This document shows, piece by piece, positions 8,899 through 19,062 of a stretch of 63,665 nucleotides of DNA. Position numbers and translations under genes: made by a program. Location of the stretch: contig JAIEOM010000001.1 of the NCBI GenBank assembly GCA_019750455.1, forward strand, positions 1-63,665. The letters run 5' to 3'. The notes under the pieces were generated by a model. The model had not been told where the DNA came from, did not search any database, and saw only the letters and a list, made by a program, of their open reading frames with translations. Each line of letters begins with the position of its first letter. The first letter of the stretch is position 1. This stretch comes from Sphingomonadales bacterium (GTDB taxonomy: Bacteria; Pseudomonadota; Alphaproteobacteria; Sphingomonadales; Sphingomonadaceae).

Positions 8899-11315
8899 GG
8901 CGTCACCTCCAGCTTCACGGACTGGAGTTCGGCGGAATTCGATCCGGTCATGATCTGGAAGGTGCCGGGTTCGGTCACGCGCTTCATGTCGATGTTCCAC
9001 ATGGCAAAGGCGCGCGGTTCGATGGCGATGCTCACATCGCGGCTCTCGCCGGGCTGGAGGGTCACGCGCCTGAAGCCGACCAGTTCCTTGACCGGGCGGG
9101 TGACCGAGCTGACTTCGTCGCGCAGGTAGACCTGCACCACTTCGTCGCCCGCGCGCTTGCCGGTATTGGTGACGCGCACCGTCACCGTCACGCCTTCGCC
9201 CGCCTTGATGCTTGTAGCCGACAACTGCGGCGCGGCCAGGTTGAAGGTGGTGTAGCTGAGGCCCCAGCCAAACGGGAACAGCGGCGTCACCTCGTCGAAC
9301 AGGTAGCCGCGCCGCGCGCTGGGCTTGTAGTTGTAGAAGTTCGGCAGCTGGCCGACATTGCGCGCGGTCGAAACCGGCATCTTGCCGCCGGGGTTGACCT
9401 TGCCCGTCAGCGCGTCCGCAATCGCGGTGCCCTGCTGTTCGCCCGCATACCACGTTTCAAGGATCGCATCGGCCTCGGCGGCGATTGTCGGATAGCTGGG
9501 CGGGCGGCCGTTGATCAGCACCACGACCACGGGCTTGCCCAGCGCCTTCATTGCGCGGAACAGATCGTTCTGTTCGCCGACGAGGTCGAGGCTGGTGCGG
9601 TCGCCCAGATGGTTCGCGGCCCAGCCTTCGCGGCTGGTCTTTTCGGTGTCGCCGATGAAAAGGACGATGGTGTCCGCGTTCTTCGCCACTTCGACCGCCT
9701 CGGCGATGCGCTGGCGGTTTTTCACCGGATCGGCGAGCACGACGGTATCGTCCCACCAGTCACTGTCCCCGTCGATGATCTCGACGCCCAATGCGTGGAC
9801 CACGTTTGCGCGTGACCCGACCGCAGCGCGGATGCCCTGCAAGGGCGTGACGCTGGCGCGCGGTTCGCCGTAATAGCCGCCGAGGCGGGCGACATCCGCA
9901 TTGGGGCCGATCGCCGCAATGGTCGGCTTCTTCGCCGAGGCGCTGTCCGGCAGGGCAAGGGGCAGCGCGCCGTTGTTTTTGAGCAGCACCAGCGAGCGTT
10001 CTGCCGCCAGCCGCGCCAGTGCCACGCCTTCGGGGCCGTTGCTGGTCTTCGCCTTGGCAAGATCGGGCCAGGGATTGTCGAACAACCCGGCGTTGAACTT
10101 CATCGTCAGCAGGCGGCGCACCGCATTGTCGACCGCCGATTGCGGCACGCGGCCCTCGCGCACGGAACGGGCGAGGTCCTTGAAGCCGGCACCCTCGGGC
10201 AGATCGACATCGACGCCCGCCAGCAGCGCGCGCTCACCCGCGGCGGCATTGTCCTTTGCGATGTGGTGGAGGCGGGCCATGTCCTCGATCGCGTAATAGT
10301 CGGATACCACCGCGCCCTGATAACCCCACTCGCCGCGCAGCACGTCCTGAAGCAGCCACTTGTTCGCGTGGCTGGGCACGCCATCGATCTCGTTATAGCT
10401 TGCCATCACCGCGTCGATGGCAGTGCGCGTCACCACCTGTTCGAAGGGCGGGAAGAACATCTCGCGCAGAGTGCGCTCGCTGATCTGGGCGGGGCCGACG
10501 TTGTTGCCGCTTTCGGGCTGGCCGTGGCCGGTCATGTGCTTGAGCGTCGCCATCACCTTGCCCGGCGCGAGCTTGCGGGTCGTGCCGGTGCCCATCAGCC
10601 CCTCGACCGAGGCAACGCCCATTTCGCCGACCAGATAGGGGTCCTCCCCGAAGGTCTCCTCGATCCGGCCCCAGCGCGGATCGCGCGCGACATCCACCAC
10701 GGGAGAGAGGACCGAGTGGACGCCGCGCGCGCTGGTTTCCTCGGCGATCAACGCATTGATGTTGCGGATCAGGTCCGGGTCCCAGGTGCTGGCAAGGCCG
10801 ATCGATTGCGGGAAGGCGGTCGCGTCCTTGGCGGCAAGGCCGTGAAGCGATTCCTCGTGGAACAGGATCGGGATACCGAGGCGGGTGTTCTCCATCGCCC
10901 ATTTCTGGGCGGCGATGACATAGGCGATCGACTCTTCAATGGAGCGCCGCCCCACCTGCCGGGGCGAGGAAGGCCCGTTGCGGTCCGAGGGCCGGGCGAT
11001 CTGGCCGATCCCGTGGGGGTAGACCTGCGCTGCCTTGGCCGGGTCGAACACGTCGCCTTGGCCCTGAATCTTGCCCTTGCTGTCCCAAACGGTGATGATC
11101 TGCGCGACCTTTTCGTCCAGCGTCATGCGGGCAAGGAGGTCTTCGACCCGCTGCTCGGTGGGCAGGGCCGCGTTCCAGTAAGGCGCGTCCTTCATCGCGC
11201 GCTGGACCTTGACGGCTGCCGGCCGGTTCTGGGCCTCTGCCGCAGGGGCTGCCGCGATCCCGAAAGCCGCCAGACACACCCCCGCCGCCAGCGCGGCCCG
11301 CTTGATCCCGTTCAT
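8895..11315 (-). CDS. GH3 beta-glycosidase (beta-glucosidase/beta-xylosidase type), secreted
   Basis: Signal peptide, GH3 N domain with VVSDYYAIEDM nucleophile region, C-terminal Fn3-like domain. Confidence 0.92.
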   Translation of the reverse strand: MNGIKRAALAAGVCLAAFGIAAAPAAEAQNRPAAVKVQRAMKDAPYWNAALPTEQRVEDLLARMTLDEKVAQIITVWDSKGKIQGQGDVFDPAKAAQVYPHGIGQIARPSDRNGPSSPRQVGRRSIEESIAYVIAAQKWAMENTRLGIPILFHEESLHGLAAKDATAFPQSIGLASTWDPDLIRNINALIAEETSARGVHSVLSPVVDVARDPRWGRIEETFGEDPYLVGEMGVASVEGLMGTGTTRKLAPGKVMATLKHMTGHGQPESGNNVGPAQISERTLREMFFPPFEQVVTRTAIDAVMASYNEIDGVPSHANKWLLQDVLRGEWGYQGAVVSDYYAIEDMARLHHIAKDNAAAGERALLAGVDVDLPEGAGFKDLARSVREGRVPQSAVDNAVRRLLTMKFNAGLFDNPWPDLAKAKTSNGPEGVALARLAAERSLVLLKNNGALPLALPDSASAKKPTIAAIGPNADVARLGGYYGEPRASVTPLQGIRAAVGSRANVVHALGVEIIDGDSDWWDDTVVLADPVKNRQRIAEAVEVAKNADTIVLFIGDTEKTSREGWAANHLGDRTSLDLVGEQNDLFRAMKALGKPVVVVLINGRPPSYPTIAAEADAILETWYAGEQQGTAIADALTGKVNPGGKMPVSTARNVGQLPNFYNYKPSARRGYLFDEVTPLFPFGWGLSYTTFNLAAPQLSATSIKAGEGVTVTVRVTNTGKRAGDEVVQVYLRDEVSSVTRPVKELVGFRRVTLQPGESRDVSIAIEPRAFAMWNIDMKRVTEPGTFQIMTGSNSAELQSVKLEVTP

Positions 11316-11362
11316 CAGATTCCCTCTCCCTGGGCAGGGCGGCTTGACTGGCCCCCTGTTTG

Positions 11363-11376
11363 TGGTAGCGCTACCA
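11363..11376. promoter_or_regulatory. putative LacI-family operator, perfect palindrome TGGTAGCGCTACCA
   Basis: Exact 14-bp inverted repeat between divergent GH3 and lacI-family genes. Confidence 0.8.
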
Positions 11377-11447
11377 TGATGAGAGGGAGGCAGCTTGTCA
11401 ACCGGCTTGCGATCACGCTTGCGGCGAAGTGCGGGGGTCAGCGCGGA

Positions 11448-11462
11448 TGATAGCGCATATCA
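11448..11462. promoter_or_regulatory. degenerate operator-like repeat TGATAGCGCATATCA
   Basis: Left half matches the consensus; 15 bp, just upstream of the LacI regulator start. Confidence 0.4.
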
Positions 11463-11505
11463 TCGCGCTTGCCGCCGCTCGCGCGCTCGCAGTATGGCGG
11501 GCGCC

Positions 11506-12630
11506 ATGACCAAGCAGGCCGAAACCCTCGCCCACAACCCCACCCAAGGCCGCAAGCGCGCCGCCCGGCGTTCCAATGCCGCGCCCACGATCACCGATGT
11601 CGCCCGCGAGGCACAGTGTTCGCCGATGACGGTGAGCCGCGTGATCAACGGCGAGGAGAACGTGCGCGAGGACACCAAGCAGAAGGTGCTCGGCGCCATC
11701 GCCAAGCTCAACTACGTCCCCAACCGCGCGGCACGATCGCTGGCGGCGGGATCGCAGCTGCGCATCGCCCTGCTGTTCGATAACCCTTCGGCCTCCTACC
11801 TCTCCGAATTCCTGATGGGCGCGCTGGAAGAGGCGAGCCGGCAGGACATCTATCTCGTGGTGCAGGCCTGCGAGAATGTCGCCGAGGCGCAGAAGGTGAT
11901 CCGCAAGCTGCTCGACGGCGGGATCGAGGGTTACATCCTCCCCCCGCCCCTGTGCGACGACCAGAACGTGCTCGACCTGATCCGCACTGCGGGCGGGATC
12001 GCGGTCGCGGTCGGCCCGGGCCGGGCGAGCGGCAGCCACGGGGCGGTGCTGATCGACGAATTCCAGGCCGCATACGACATGACGAAGCACATCATCGGGC
12101 TCGGCCACGAACGCATCGGCTTCATCATCGGCAACCCCGAACAGGTGGCGAGCGGTCAGCGCCTTGAAGGTTATCGCAAGGCGATGGGCGACGCGGGACT
12201 CTCGATCGACGAGGGGCTGATCGCGCAGGGCCAGTTCACCTACCGGTCCGGCATGGTTGCGGCGGAAAAGCTGCTTGGCGCGGCGCACCGGCCGACTGCG
12301 ATCTTCGCCTCCAACGACGATATGGCCGCCGCTACCGTCGCCATGGCGCACCGCCGCCATCTCGACGTTCCCAATGACGTCACCGTCTGCGGCTTCGACG
12401 ATACCGAGCTCGCCAGTTCGATCTGGCCGGAACTCACCACCATCCGTCAGCCGATCCGCGAGATGACCGCCGAGGCGGTGGCGATGATCGCCCGCGTCCA
12501 CAAGCACAAGCCGCGCGGCGGGCGGGCCAAACCCGAACAGCTGACGCTCGCCTACCAGCTGATCCGCCGCAATTCCGACGCGGGGCCCAGCCTCGCGGCA
12601 TCCTTCAGCAAGCCCCCAGGGAGCCCATGA
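11506..12630 (+). CDS. LacI family transcriptional regulator (putative xylan/xylose regulator)
   Basis: HTH TITDVAREAQCSPMTVSRVINGEENVREDT and periplasmic-binding-like domain. Confidence 0.93.
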   Translation: MTKQAETLAHNPTQGRKRAARRSNAAPTITDVAREAQCSPMTVSRVINGEENVREDTKQKVLGAIAKLNYVPNRAARSLAAGSQLRIALLFDNPSASYLSEFLMGALEEASRQDIYLVVQACENVAEAQKVIRKLLDGGIEGYILPPPLCDDQNVLDLIRTAGGIAVAVGPGRASGSHGAVLIDEFQAAYDMTKHIIGLGHERIGFIIGNPEQVASGQRLEGYRKAMGDAGLSIDEGLIAQGQFTYRSGMVAAEKLLGAAHRPTAIFASNDDMAAATVAMAHRRHLDVPNDVTVCGFDDTELASSIWPELTTIRQPIREMTAEAVAMIARVHKHKPRGGRAKPEQLTLAYQLIRRNSDAGPSLAASFSKPPGSP

Positions 12631-14411
12631 CCGACCAAGCCTCACCCCGCCGCCTGCGCTCGCGCGACTGGTTCGACAACCGCGAACGCATGGACATGAC
12701 GGCGCTCTATCTCGAACGCTTCATGAATTACGGGGTGACGCCCGAGGAGCTGCAAAGCGGCAAGCCGATCATCGGCATCGCCCAGTCCGGCAGCGACCTT
12801 TCCCCCTGCAACCGCATCCATGTCGATCTGGCGAAACGCACCCGCGACGGCATCCGCGATGCGGGCGGGATACCCATCGAATTTCCCGTCCACCCGATCT
12901 TCGAGAACTGCCGCCGGCCGACTGCGGCGCTGGATCGCAACCTGCTCTATCTCGGGCTGGTGGAGCTGCTGAACGGCTATCCGCTGGATGGCGTGGTGCT
13001 GACCACCGGCTGCGACAAGACCACGCCCTCGCAGATCATGGCGGCCTCGACCGTGGACATTCCCGCCATTGTTCTCTCCGGCGGCCCGATGCTCGATGGG
13101 TGGCACGAAGGCGAGCTGGTCGGGAGCGGCACCGTCATCTGGCGCAGCCGCCGCAAGCTGGCCGCGGGCGAGATCGACGAGGAGGAGTTCCTCAACCGCG
13201 CCACCAGCAGCGCGCCATCCGCGGGCCATTGCAATTCGATGGGCACCGCCAGCACCATGAACGCTGTGGCCGAGGCGCTGGGCCTCTCGCTCACCGGCTG
13301 CGCGGCGATCCCCGCGCCCTACCGGGAGCGCGGGCAGATGGCCTATCGCACGGGCCGCCGCATCGTCGAGATGGTGCTGGAGGACCTGAAGCCGTCCGAC
13401 ATCCTGACGCGCGAAGCCTTCGAGAACGCCATCGCTACCGTCAGCGTGATCGGCGGATCATCGAACGCCCAGCCGCACATCATGGCGATGGCGGCTCACG
13501 CGGGCGTGCCGCTGGAAACGGACGTGTGGCAGCAGCACGGCTACGATCTGCCGCTGCTCGTCAACATGCAGCCCGCGGGCAAGTATCTGGGCGAGCGTTT
13601 CCACCGCGCGGGCGGGGTGCCTGCCGCGATGTGGGAACTGCTGGAGGCAGGCCGCCTGCACGGCGATGTCCGCACCTGCACCGGCAGGACGATGGCCGAA
13701 AACCTCGCCGGAGCCGAAAGCCCCGACCGCGAGATGATCCGGCCCTTCAATGATCCCCTTATCGACAAGGCCGGTTTCATGGTGCTGTCCGGCAACCTGT
13801 TCGACTTCGCGATCCTCAAGACCAGCGTGATCGGCCCGGCCTTCCGCGAACGCTACCTCTCGCGCCCCGGCTCGGAAGGCGTGTTCGAGGCGCGCGCCAT
13901 CGTGTTCGACGGGTCGGACGATTACCACCACCGCATCAACGACCCCGCGCTCGATATCGACGAGGATTGCATCCTCGTGATCCGCGGCTCGGGCGTGATC
14001 GGCTGGCCGGGCAGCGCCGAGGTCGTCAACATGCAGCCGCCAGACGCTATGATCCGCGCGGGCAAGCCGTGGCTGCCGACGCTGGGCGACGGGCGGCAAT
14101 CGGGGACAAGCGACAGCCCATCGATCCTCAACGTCAGCCCCGAAAGCGCGGTCGGCGGAGGCCTCTCATGGCTGCGCACGGGCGACATCATCCGCGTCGA
14201 TCTCAACCAACGCCGCTGCGATGCGCTGGTGGACGCAGCCGAAATCGCCCGCCGCCGCGCCGAGGAGACGATCCCGCCGGTGCCCGAAAGCCAGACCCCG
14301 TGGGAGGAGCTTTACCGCGAGAAGACCGGACAGCTGGCGGAAGGCGGTGTGATGGACTTCGCGCTCAAATATCGCGGCACCGCGCGCAAGCTGCCGCGGC
14401 ACAACCATTGA
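12627..14411 (+). CDS. xylD: dihydroxy-acid dehydratase family protein, probable pentonate (xylonate/arabonate) dehydratase
   Basis: IlvD/Edd family motifs ([27 protein letters not shown]); genomic context with xylX/B/C; ATGA overlap with lacI-type gene. Confidence 0.8.
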   Translation: MTDQASPRRLRSRDWFDNRERMDMTALYLERFMNYGVTPEELQSGKPIIGIAQSGSDLSPCNRIHVDLAKRTRDGIRDAGGIPIEFPVHPIFENCRRPTAALDRNLLYLGLVELLNGYPLDGVVLTTGCDKTTPSQIMAASTVDIPAIVLSGGPMLDGWHEGELVGSGTVIWRSRRKLAAGEIDEEEFLNRATSSAPSAGHCNSMGTASTMNAVAEALGLSLTGCAAIPAPYRERGQMAYRTGRRIVEMVLEDLKPSDILTREAFENAIATVSVIGGSSNAQPHIMAMAAHAGVPLETDVWQQHGYDLPLLVNMQPAGKYLGERFHRAGGVPAAMWELLEAGRLHGDVRTCTGRTMAENLAGAESPDREMIRPFNDPLIDKAGFMVLSGNLFDFAILKTSVIGPAFRERYLSRPGSEGVFEARAIVFDGSDDYHHRINDPALDIDEDCILVIRGSGVIGWPGSAEVVNMQPPDAMIRAGKPWLPTLGDGRQSGTSDSPSILNVSPESAVGGGLSWLRTGDIIRVDLNQRRCDALVDAAEIARRRAEETIPPVPESQTPWEELYREKTGQLAEGGVMDFALKYRGTARKLPRHNH

Positions 14412-14427
14412 TTGGGGAGGGGCACTG

Positions 14428-15408
14428 ATGCGAGGCCTGCTTCCACTTGCCGCGCTGCTGGCGGTCGCACCGCTGGCGGCAGAGGAACCCGCACCCGGCA
14501 GCAACCCGATCATCCGCGACCGCTTCACCGCCGACCCCGCGCCCCTGGTGATCGGCGAGCGACTGTGGCTCTACACCGGCCATGACGAGGCGGGGGAGGG
14601 CGAGATGTTCAACATGAAGGAATGGCTCGCCTACTCCACCACCGACATGCGCACGTGGCAGTATCACGGCCCGATCATGAACGTCGCCGATTTCCGCTGG
14701 GCGTCAAAGGACGCATGGGCCGCGCAGGTGATCGCGAAGCACGGGCGATACTGGCTCTACGCGGCAGTAGAGCATGACGACACCAAGCCCGGCAAGGCGA
14801 TCGCCGTCGCCGTTTCGGACAAGCCCGAGGGGCCGTTCACCGATGCGAAGGGCGCAGCGCTCATCAGCAATGACATGACCCCCAAGGGCACGCACAGCTG
14901 GGAGGATATCGACCCCACCGTCTTCACCGATGATGACGGCACCACCTGGATCGCATGGGGCAACCGCCAGTGCTACATCGCGAAGCTGGCTGCGGACATG
15001 GTGAGCATCGACGGGCCGATCCGCGAGATCACGCCGCCCCATTTCGAGGAAGGGCCGTGGCTCCACAAGCGGGGCGGGCTTTACTATCTCACCTACGCAT
15101 CATTGGACCGGAGCGACCACACGGACGAGCGCGTGTCCTATGCCACCGCGACCTCGCTGGATGGCGAATGGACCTATCGCGGCGAGCTGACGGGTTCGGG
15201 GGCGGGCAGCTTCACCATCCACGCCGGCATCGCGCAGTTCAAAGGGCAGTGGTATCTGTTCCTCCACAACGCCGCGCTGACCATCGGCGCGCAACAGGGC
15301 GCGCTCGGACGGCGGGCGGTGACGGTGGAGCACCTCACCTATGACGATGCGGGCCTGATGCGTCCGGTGGTGCAGACGAAGGCGGGGGTGACCGCGCCGC
15401 TGCCTTGA
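14428..15408 (+). CDS. GH43 family glycosidase (arabinofuranosidase/xylosidase type), secreted
   Basis: Signal peptide; ...NPIIRDRFTADPAPLVIGERLWLYTGHDE... with DPTVFTDDDG and five-blade pattern. Confidence 0.88.
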   Translation: MRGLLPLAALLAVAPLAAEEPAPGSNPIIRDRFTADPAPLVIGERLWLYTGHDEAGEGEMFNMKEWLAYSTTDMRTWQYHGPIMNVADFRWASKDAWAAQVIAKHGRYWLYAAVEHDDTKPGKAIAVAVSDKPEGPFTDAKGAALISNDMTPKGTHSWEDIDPTVFTDDDGTTWIAWGNRQCYIAKLAADMVSIDGPIREITPPHFEEGPWLHKRGGLYYLTYASLDRSDHTDERVSYATATSLDGEWTYRGELTGSGAGSFTIHAGIAQFKGQWYLFLHNAALTIGAQQGALGRRAVTVEHLTYDDAGLMRPVVQTKAGVTAPLP

Positions 15409-15411
15409 GCC

Positions 15412-17328
15412 TCAGTCCCCGATCGCCAGTTCGAAGCCCGGCACCGGCATCCCCTCGCCATCGACGAGGTTCACCACCGGCGCATCGGCCCAGGCATAGC
15501 GCACGCGGGTGGGCATCATCCCGTCAGGGATGGGAAGAGCGAGGCGGTTGCCCTCGGCCTCGGCCAGAACGAAGCGACAGCTGCCCGCAGCCGCCCCGCA
15601 CAGTTCCAGCCCGAGCGGGTAGGGCCCGCTCTGCACGGTCAGCGTGCCCGCAATGCCGGTGAAGCTGACCGTGATCTGGCCGCCCTCGCGCACCGCCTTG
15701 TCCGGCATCGGCATGGCGCGGCCATCGAAGGCGGCGGCGAGGCGTTTGCCGAGGTCATTCTTGTTCGCAGGGTGAATGTCGGTCGGCTCGCCGATGTCGA
15801 TGGCCGTGACGAGCGCGGCGTTCGCGTCCGCAATCACGCCCTTGCGCTGATCGTCGCGCAATTGCGCCCAGCCGCTCTCCGCAGGCGTGCTGCGGCGCTC
15901 GCCGAAGTCGGCAAGCTGCACCACCAGCATCCGCGCCTGCGGGCCGAACTGGCGGCGCCATCCGGCAAACAGCGCGGCGAGCTTGGCGTCATAGGCCGGC
16001 TGGCCGACATCGGCCTCGCCCTGATACCATGCGACTCCCGCCAGCTTCATCCGGCCCAGCGGCGCGATCATCGCGTTGTGCATCACGCCAAGGCCCGCAT
16101 TGGCATCCCACGGCGCGCGGGGCGGGATCTCGGTGACGCTGGTCGTGGCGTATTCCCAGTTCGCGCCCAGCGGCACCCGCTCGCCATTGGCGGCGGTGAA
16201 GGTGAGGCGTTCCGGCCCGGCGAAGAAGCCGCCGGTGTCCCACATGTTGTTCGCCGCGATCAGGATCTCGTTGCGGCCCGCCTTGAGGTGCTGTGCGGGC
16301 ACGCGGTAGGTGCGCTCCACCCCCCAGCCGAAGGTGTAGCCGACGGGATGGCCGTTGACGAAGGTCAGGTCCATGTCGTCAATCGCGCCGATGGCGAGGC
16401 TGCCTTCGCCCCTCGCCTGTTCGGGGGTGAGGGTAATGATTGTCCTCAGCCAGACATTGGCGCGCGGTTCCTTGTCGAGTCCGGTGCCGGTCCATTCGTT
16501 CCACATCGTGAACTTGGGGATCGGCTTCCAGTCGAGGATCGCGGGGTTCTTCCATGGCTCGCGCCCCTTGTCGGCCTTGCGCCAGAAGTCGAACCACTGC
16601 GGCACGAAGGCCTGCGTGGCGGCATAGGGATCGCGGGCGTAGAGTGTCAGCAGATCGAGCGGCGCGGTGCCTTCGCGCAGCGCGGCCCCCTGCGGATCGA
16701 ACCACGCCCGCGCGGCGCTGCCGCCCCAGTTGGCGTGGATGAGACCCACCGGTGTCGCCGGGTCTTTCCTACGCAGGCTTTTTGCCATGTAAAAGCACGC
16801 GGCGGAAAAGGGCGCGACGGTCTCCGGCGTGGCAGCCTGCCACCTGGCGGGCGCGGCAAAGGCGGTCTGCGGCACCGGCGCGGTTGCCTTGGGCACCATC
16901 AGCAGCCGGATGCCGTCATCGGCTGATTGGCGCAGCTGGTTGTAGACATCGAGCGCGCGGTCGACCGACAATTCCATGTTGGATTGCCCGCCGCACAGAA
17001 ACACGTTGCCGATCAGAATATTGCGATAGGTTCTTGACCCGGACGGATCGCTGATCGTCAGGTCTTGCGGCGCGGCGCTGTTGGATTGGGCGGGCAGGGT
17101 AATCGAAAAGGCGCCAGAGGCGTCCGAAACCGCGCTAGCCCGCGTCGTGCCCAGCCTTGCCTCGACCTTGACCCCGGCCTGGGTGCGTCCCGACAGGGTC
17201 AGCGGCGCGCCCTGCTGGAGGACCATATTGTCCTCATAACCAGCGTCCAGCACCGGGTTGGCAAGCGCCGTAGCGGGGCAGAGCATGGCAAGAACGCCCG
17301 GCAGTGCGCTGGAAAGCCGCAGTTTCAT
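15412..17328 (-). CDS. sialate O-acetylesterase (SASA) family esterase, probable hemicellulose acetylesterase
   Basis: GGQSNMELSVDRA catalytic Ser block and DIHPANK His block; signal peptide. Confidence 0.85.
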   Translation of the reverse strand: MKLRLSSALPGVLAMLCPATALANPVLDAGYEDNMVLQQGAPLTLSGRTQAGVKVEARLGTTRASAVSDASGAFSITLPAQSNSAAPQDLTISDPSGSRTYRNILIGNVFLCGGQSNMELSVDRALDVYNQLRQSADDGIRLLMVPKATAPVPQTAFAAPARWQAATPETVAPFSAACFYMAKSLRRKDPATPVGLIHANWGGSAARAWFDPQGAALREGTAPLDLLTLYARDPYAATQAFVPQWFDFWRKADKGREPWKNPAILDWKPIPKFTMWNEWTGTGLDKEPRANVWLRTIITLTPEQARGEGSLAIGAIDDMDLTFVNGHPVGYTFGWGVERTYRVPAQHLKAGRNEILIAANNMWDTGGFFAGPERLTFTAANGERVPLGANWEYATTSVTEIPPRAPWDANAGLGVMHNAMIAPLGRMKLAGVAWYQGEADVGQPAYDAKLAALFAGWRRQFGPQARMLVVQLADFGERRSTPAESGWAQLRDDQRKGVIADANAALVTAIDIGEPTDIHPANKNDLGKRLAAAFDGRAMPMPDKAVREGGQITVSFTGIAGTLTVQSGPYPLGLELCGAAAGSCRFVLAEAEGNRLALPIPDGMMPTRVRYAWADAPVVNLVDGEGMPVPGFELAIGD

Positions 17329-18209
17329 ACAAGCCTCGCGCGGGGCTGGGCAAAGCCGGCAACGGGCGCGGTGAAGGCGAACAGGCTCCCGGCCTGCGGT
17401 GTGTCGATCATGTCCTTGCCGGTCATGTTCTTGGTCGCCGAAGTGACATAGGCAGTCCTGAGGTCGGGGCCGCCAAAGGCCATTTTGGTGATGTCGCGCG
17501 CCGGAAGGGCGACCGTCGCGACCAGCTCGCCCGCAGGCGAGAAGCGCGCAACGCAGGAGCCGAAGTAGAGCCCGGTCCAGACATGATCCTCGGCATCGAC
17601 AACCGGGCCATCGGGGTAGGCCTTGGGGAGCAGCGCGCCGGTATTGGCAAACAGCCGTGCCTCGCCTGCGCCGCCTTCGCCAAGGTCGGCGACGAGGATC
17701 TTTTGTGCCACGGTATCAGTGAAATAGATGCGGGTGCCCGCCCGGTTGACGGCAGGGCCGTTGGTGATGGAAATTCCGCTTGGCCCGGCCGGGCGGATGG
17801 AGCCGCGATCAAAGACGTAGAACCGGCCCGACGCCTGTTCCTCTGCATCGTCCATCGATCCGAACCACACGCGTCCCCACGGATCGGTGCAGGCATCGTT
17901 GAGGCGGTTGCCCGCAGGCTCGCCAGGCACGTCGCAAAGCTTTGTGAAGGTGTCGGTTTCCGGCGCGAAGGTGTAGAGCCCGTCCTTGCATCCGCACAGC
18001 AGCAAACCCCCTTCCGCGGGGACCGCCCAACCGATCGGCGCGGGCGCCTCGGCGAAGCGGTTGCTGCCGCTGGCCGGATCGAAGTGCCACAGCCGGCGGC
18101 GTTTGATGTCGACAAACCAGACAACCGCACGGTCCGCATCCCACAGCACGCCTTCGCCCAGCAGGCAGTCGGCCGCAAGCACCGCGCTGACGGGAAGGTC
18201 TACCTCCAT
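17325..18209 (-). CDS. xylC: SMP-30/gluconolactonase family, probable xylonolactonase
   Basis: SMP-30 motifs (LGEGVLWDADRAVVWFVDI, NRLNDACTDPWGRVWFGSM); adjacent to xylB. Confidence 0.8.
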   Translation of the reverse strand: MEVDLPVSAVLAADCLLGEGVLWDADRAVVWFVDIKRRRLWHFDPASGSNRFAEAPAPIGWAVPAEGGLLLCGCKDGLYTFAPETDTFTKLCDVPGEPAGNRLNDACTDPWGRVWFGSMDDAEEQASGRFYVFDRGSIRPAGPSGISITNGPAVNRAGTRIYFTDTVAQKILVADLGEGGAGEARLFANTGALLPKAYPDGPVVDAEDHVWTGLYFGSCVARFSPAGELVATVALPARDITKMAFGGPDLRTAYVTSATKNMTGKDMIDTPQAGSLFAFTAPVAGFAQPRARLV

Positions 18210-18985
18210 CCGGCGTCCACCCAATAATTGTGCCCGGTGCAGAAGCGCGCATCATCCGAGGCCAGGAACAGCGCCATCGCCGCGATGTCGGTGGCCTGAA
18301 TCCGGCCATCAAGGCATTGCGCAGCCACGATTTCCGCCTCGCCCTCGGGCGAATACCAGCGCATCTGGCGCGGGGTCTGGACGTTGCCGGGGACGATGGT
18401 GTTGACCCGGATGTTGTCGCGCCCCAGCTCGCGGGCGAGACTGCGGGTCAGCCCCTCGATCGCGGCCTTGGCGGTCTGGTAGACGACAAGATCCCTCAGG
18501 CCGAGGTGCCAGCTGATCGAACCCATGTTGACGATCACCCCGCCGCCCGCGGCCTGCATCGCCGGGATAACTGTCTTGGCGGCGAAGAACTGGTGCTTCA
18601 GGTTGACCGCCATCCGCTCGTCCCAATAGGCGGGCGTGATGTCGTCAAGCGTGTGACGGTCGTCGCTGGCGGCGTTGTTGATCAGCACGTCGCAACCCCC
18701 GATGAGGTCGATCAGGCTGCCGATCTTCTCGCCGTAGTCATCGCAATCGGTGATATCGCAGCGCAGGAAGTGCGCCGGGTTGCCGGTATCCTCAAGCCGC
18801 TGGAGCAGCTGCTGGCTCGGTTCTTCCAGAATGTCGACGAAGCCGACAGCCGATCCCTGCCGGGCGAAGGCTTCCACCATCGCCTCGCCGATGCCGGATC
18901 CGCCTCCGCTGACGATCACCCGCTTGCCTGTCAGGCTCGGATAGATCGCGCTGTGCACGCCGGCGCTGCTCGATTGCGCGTCCAA
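18200..18985 (-). CDS. xylB: SDR family D-xylose 1-dehydrogenase (NAD)
   Basis: GGGSGIGEAM, NNAASDDRHTLDDITPAYWDER, GSISWHLGLRDLVVYQTAKA, CTGHNYWVDAGWR resemble Caulobacter XylB as recalled; start uncertain (TTG 18985 or GTG 18958). Confidence 0.85.
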   Translation of the reverse strand: MDAQSSSAGVHSAIYPSLTGKRVIVSGGGSGIGEAMVEAFARQGSAVGFVDILEEPSQQLLQRLEDTGNPAHFLRCDITDCDDYGEKIGSLIDLIGGCDVLINNAASDDRHTLDDITPAYWDERMAVNLKHQFFAAKTVIPAMQAAGGGVIVNMGSISWHLGLRDLVVYQTAKAAIEGLTRSLARELGRDNIRVNTIVPGNVQTPRQMRWYSPEGEAEIVAAQCLDGRIQATDIAAMALFLASDDARFCTGHNYWVDAGWR

Positions 18986-19062
18986 GATACCTATTCCCCA
19001 TCCCAGTTCGGCGCCTCGGTCATCCCCACCGGGTGCGCCGGAGTCAAATTCATAAGCGCAGG

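Noticed and set aside
13101-13121. TGGCACGAAGGCGAGC resembling a sigma54 promoter
   Set aside because: Spacing GG-N11-GC is wrong and it lies inside the dehydratase coding sequence
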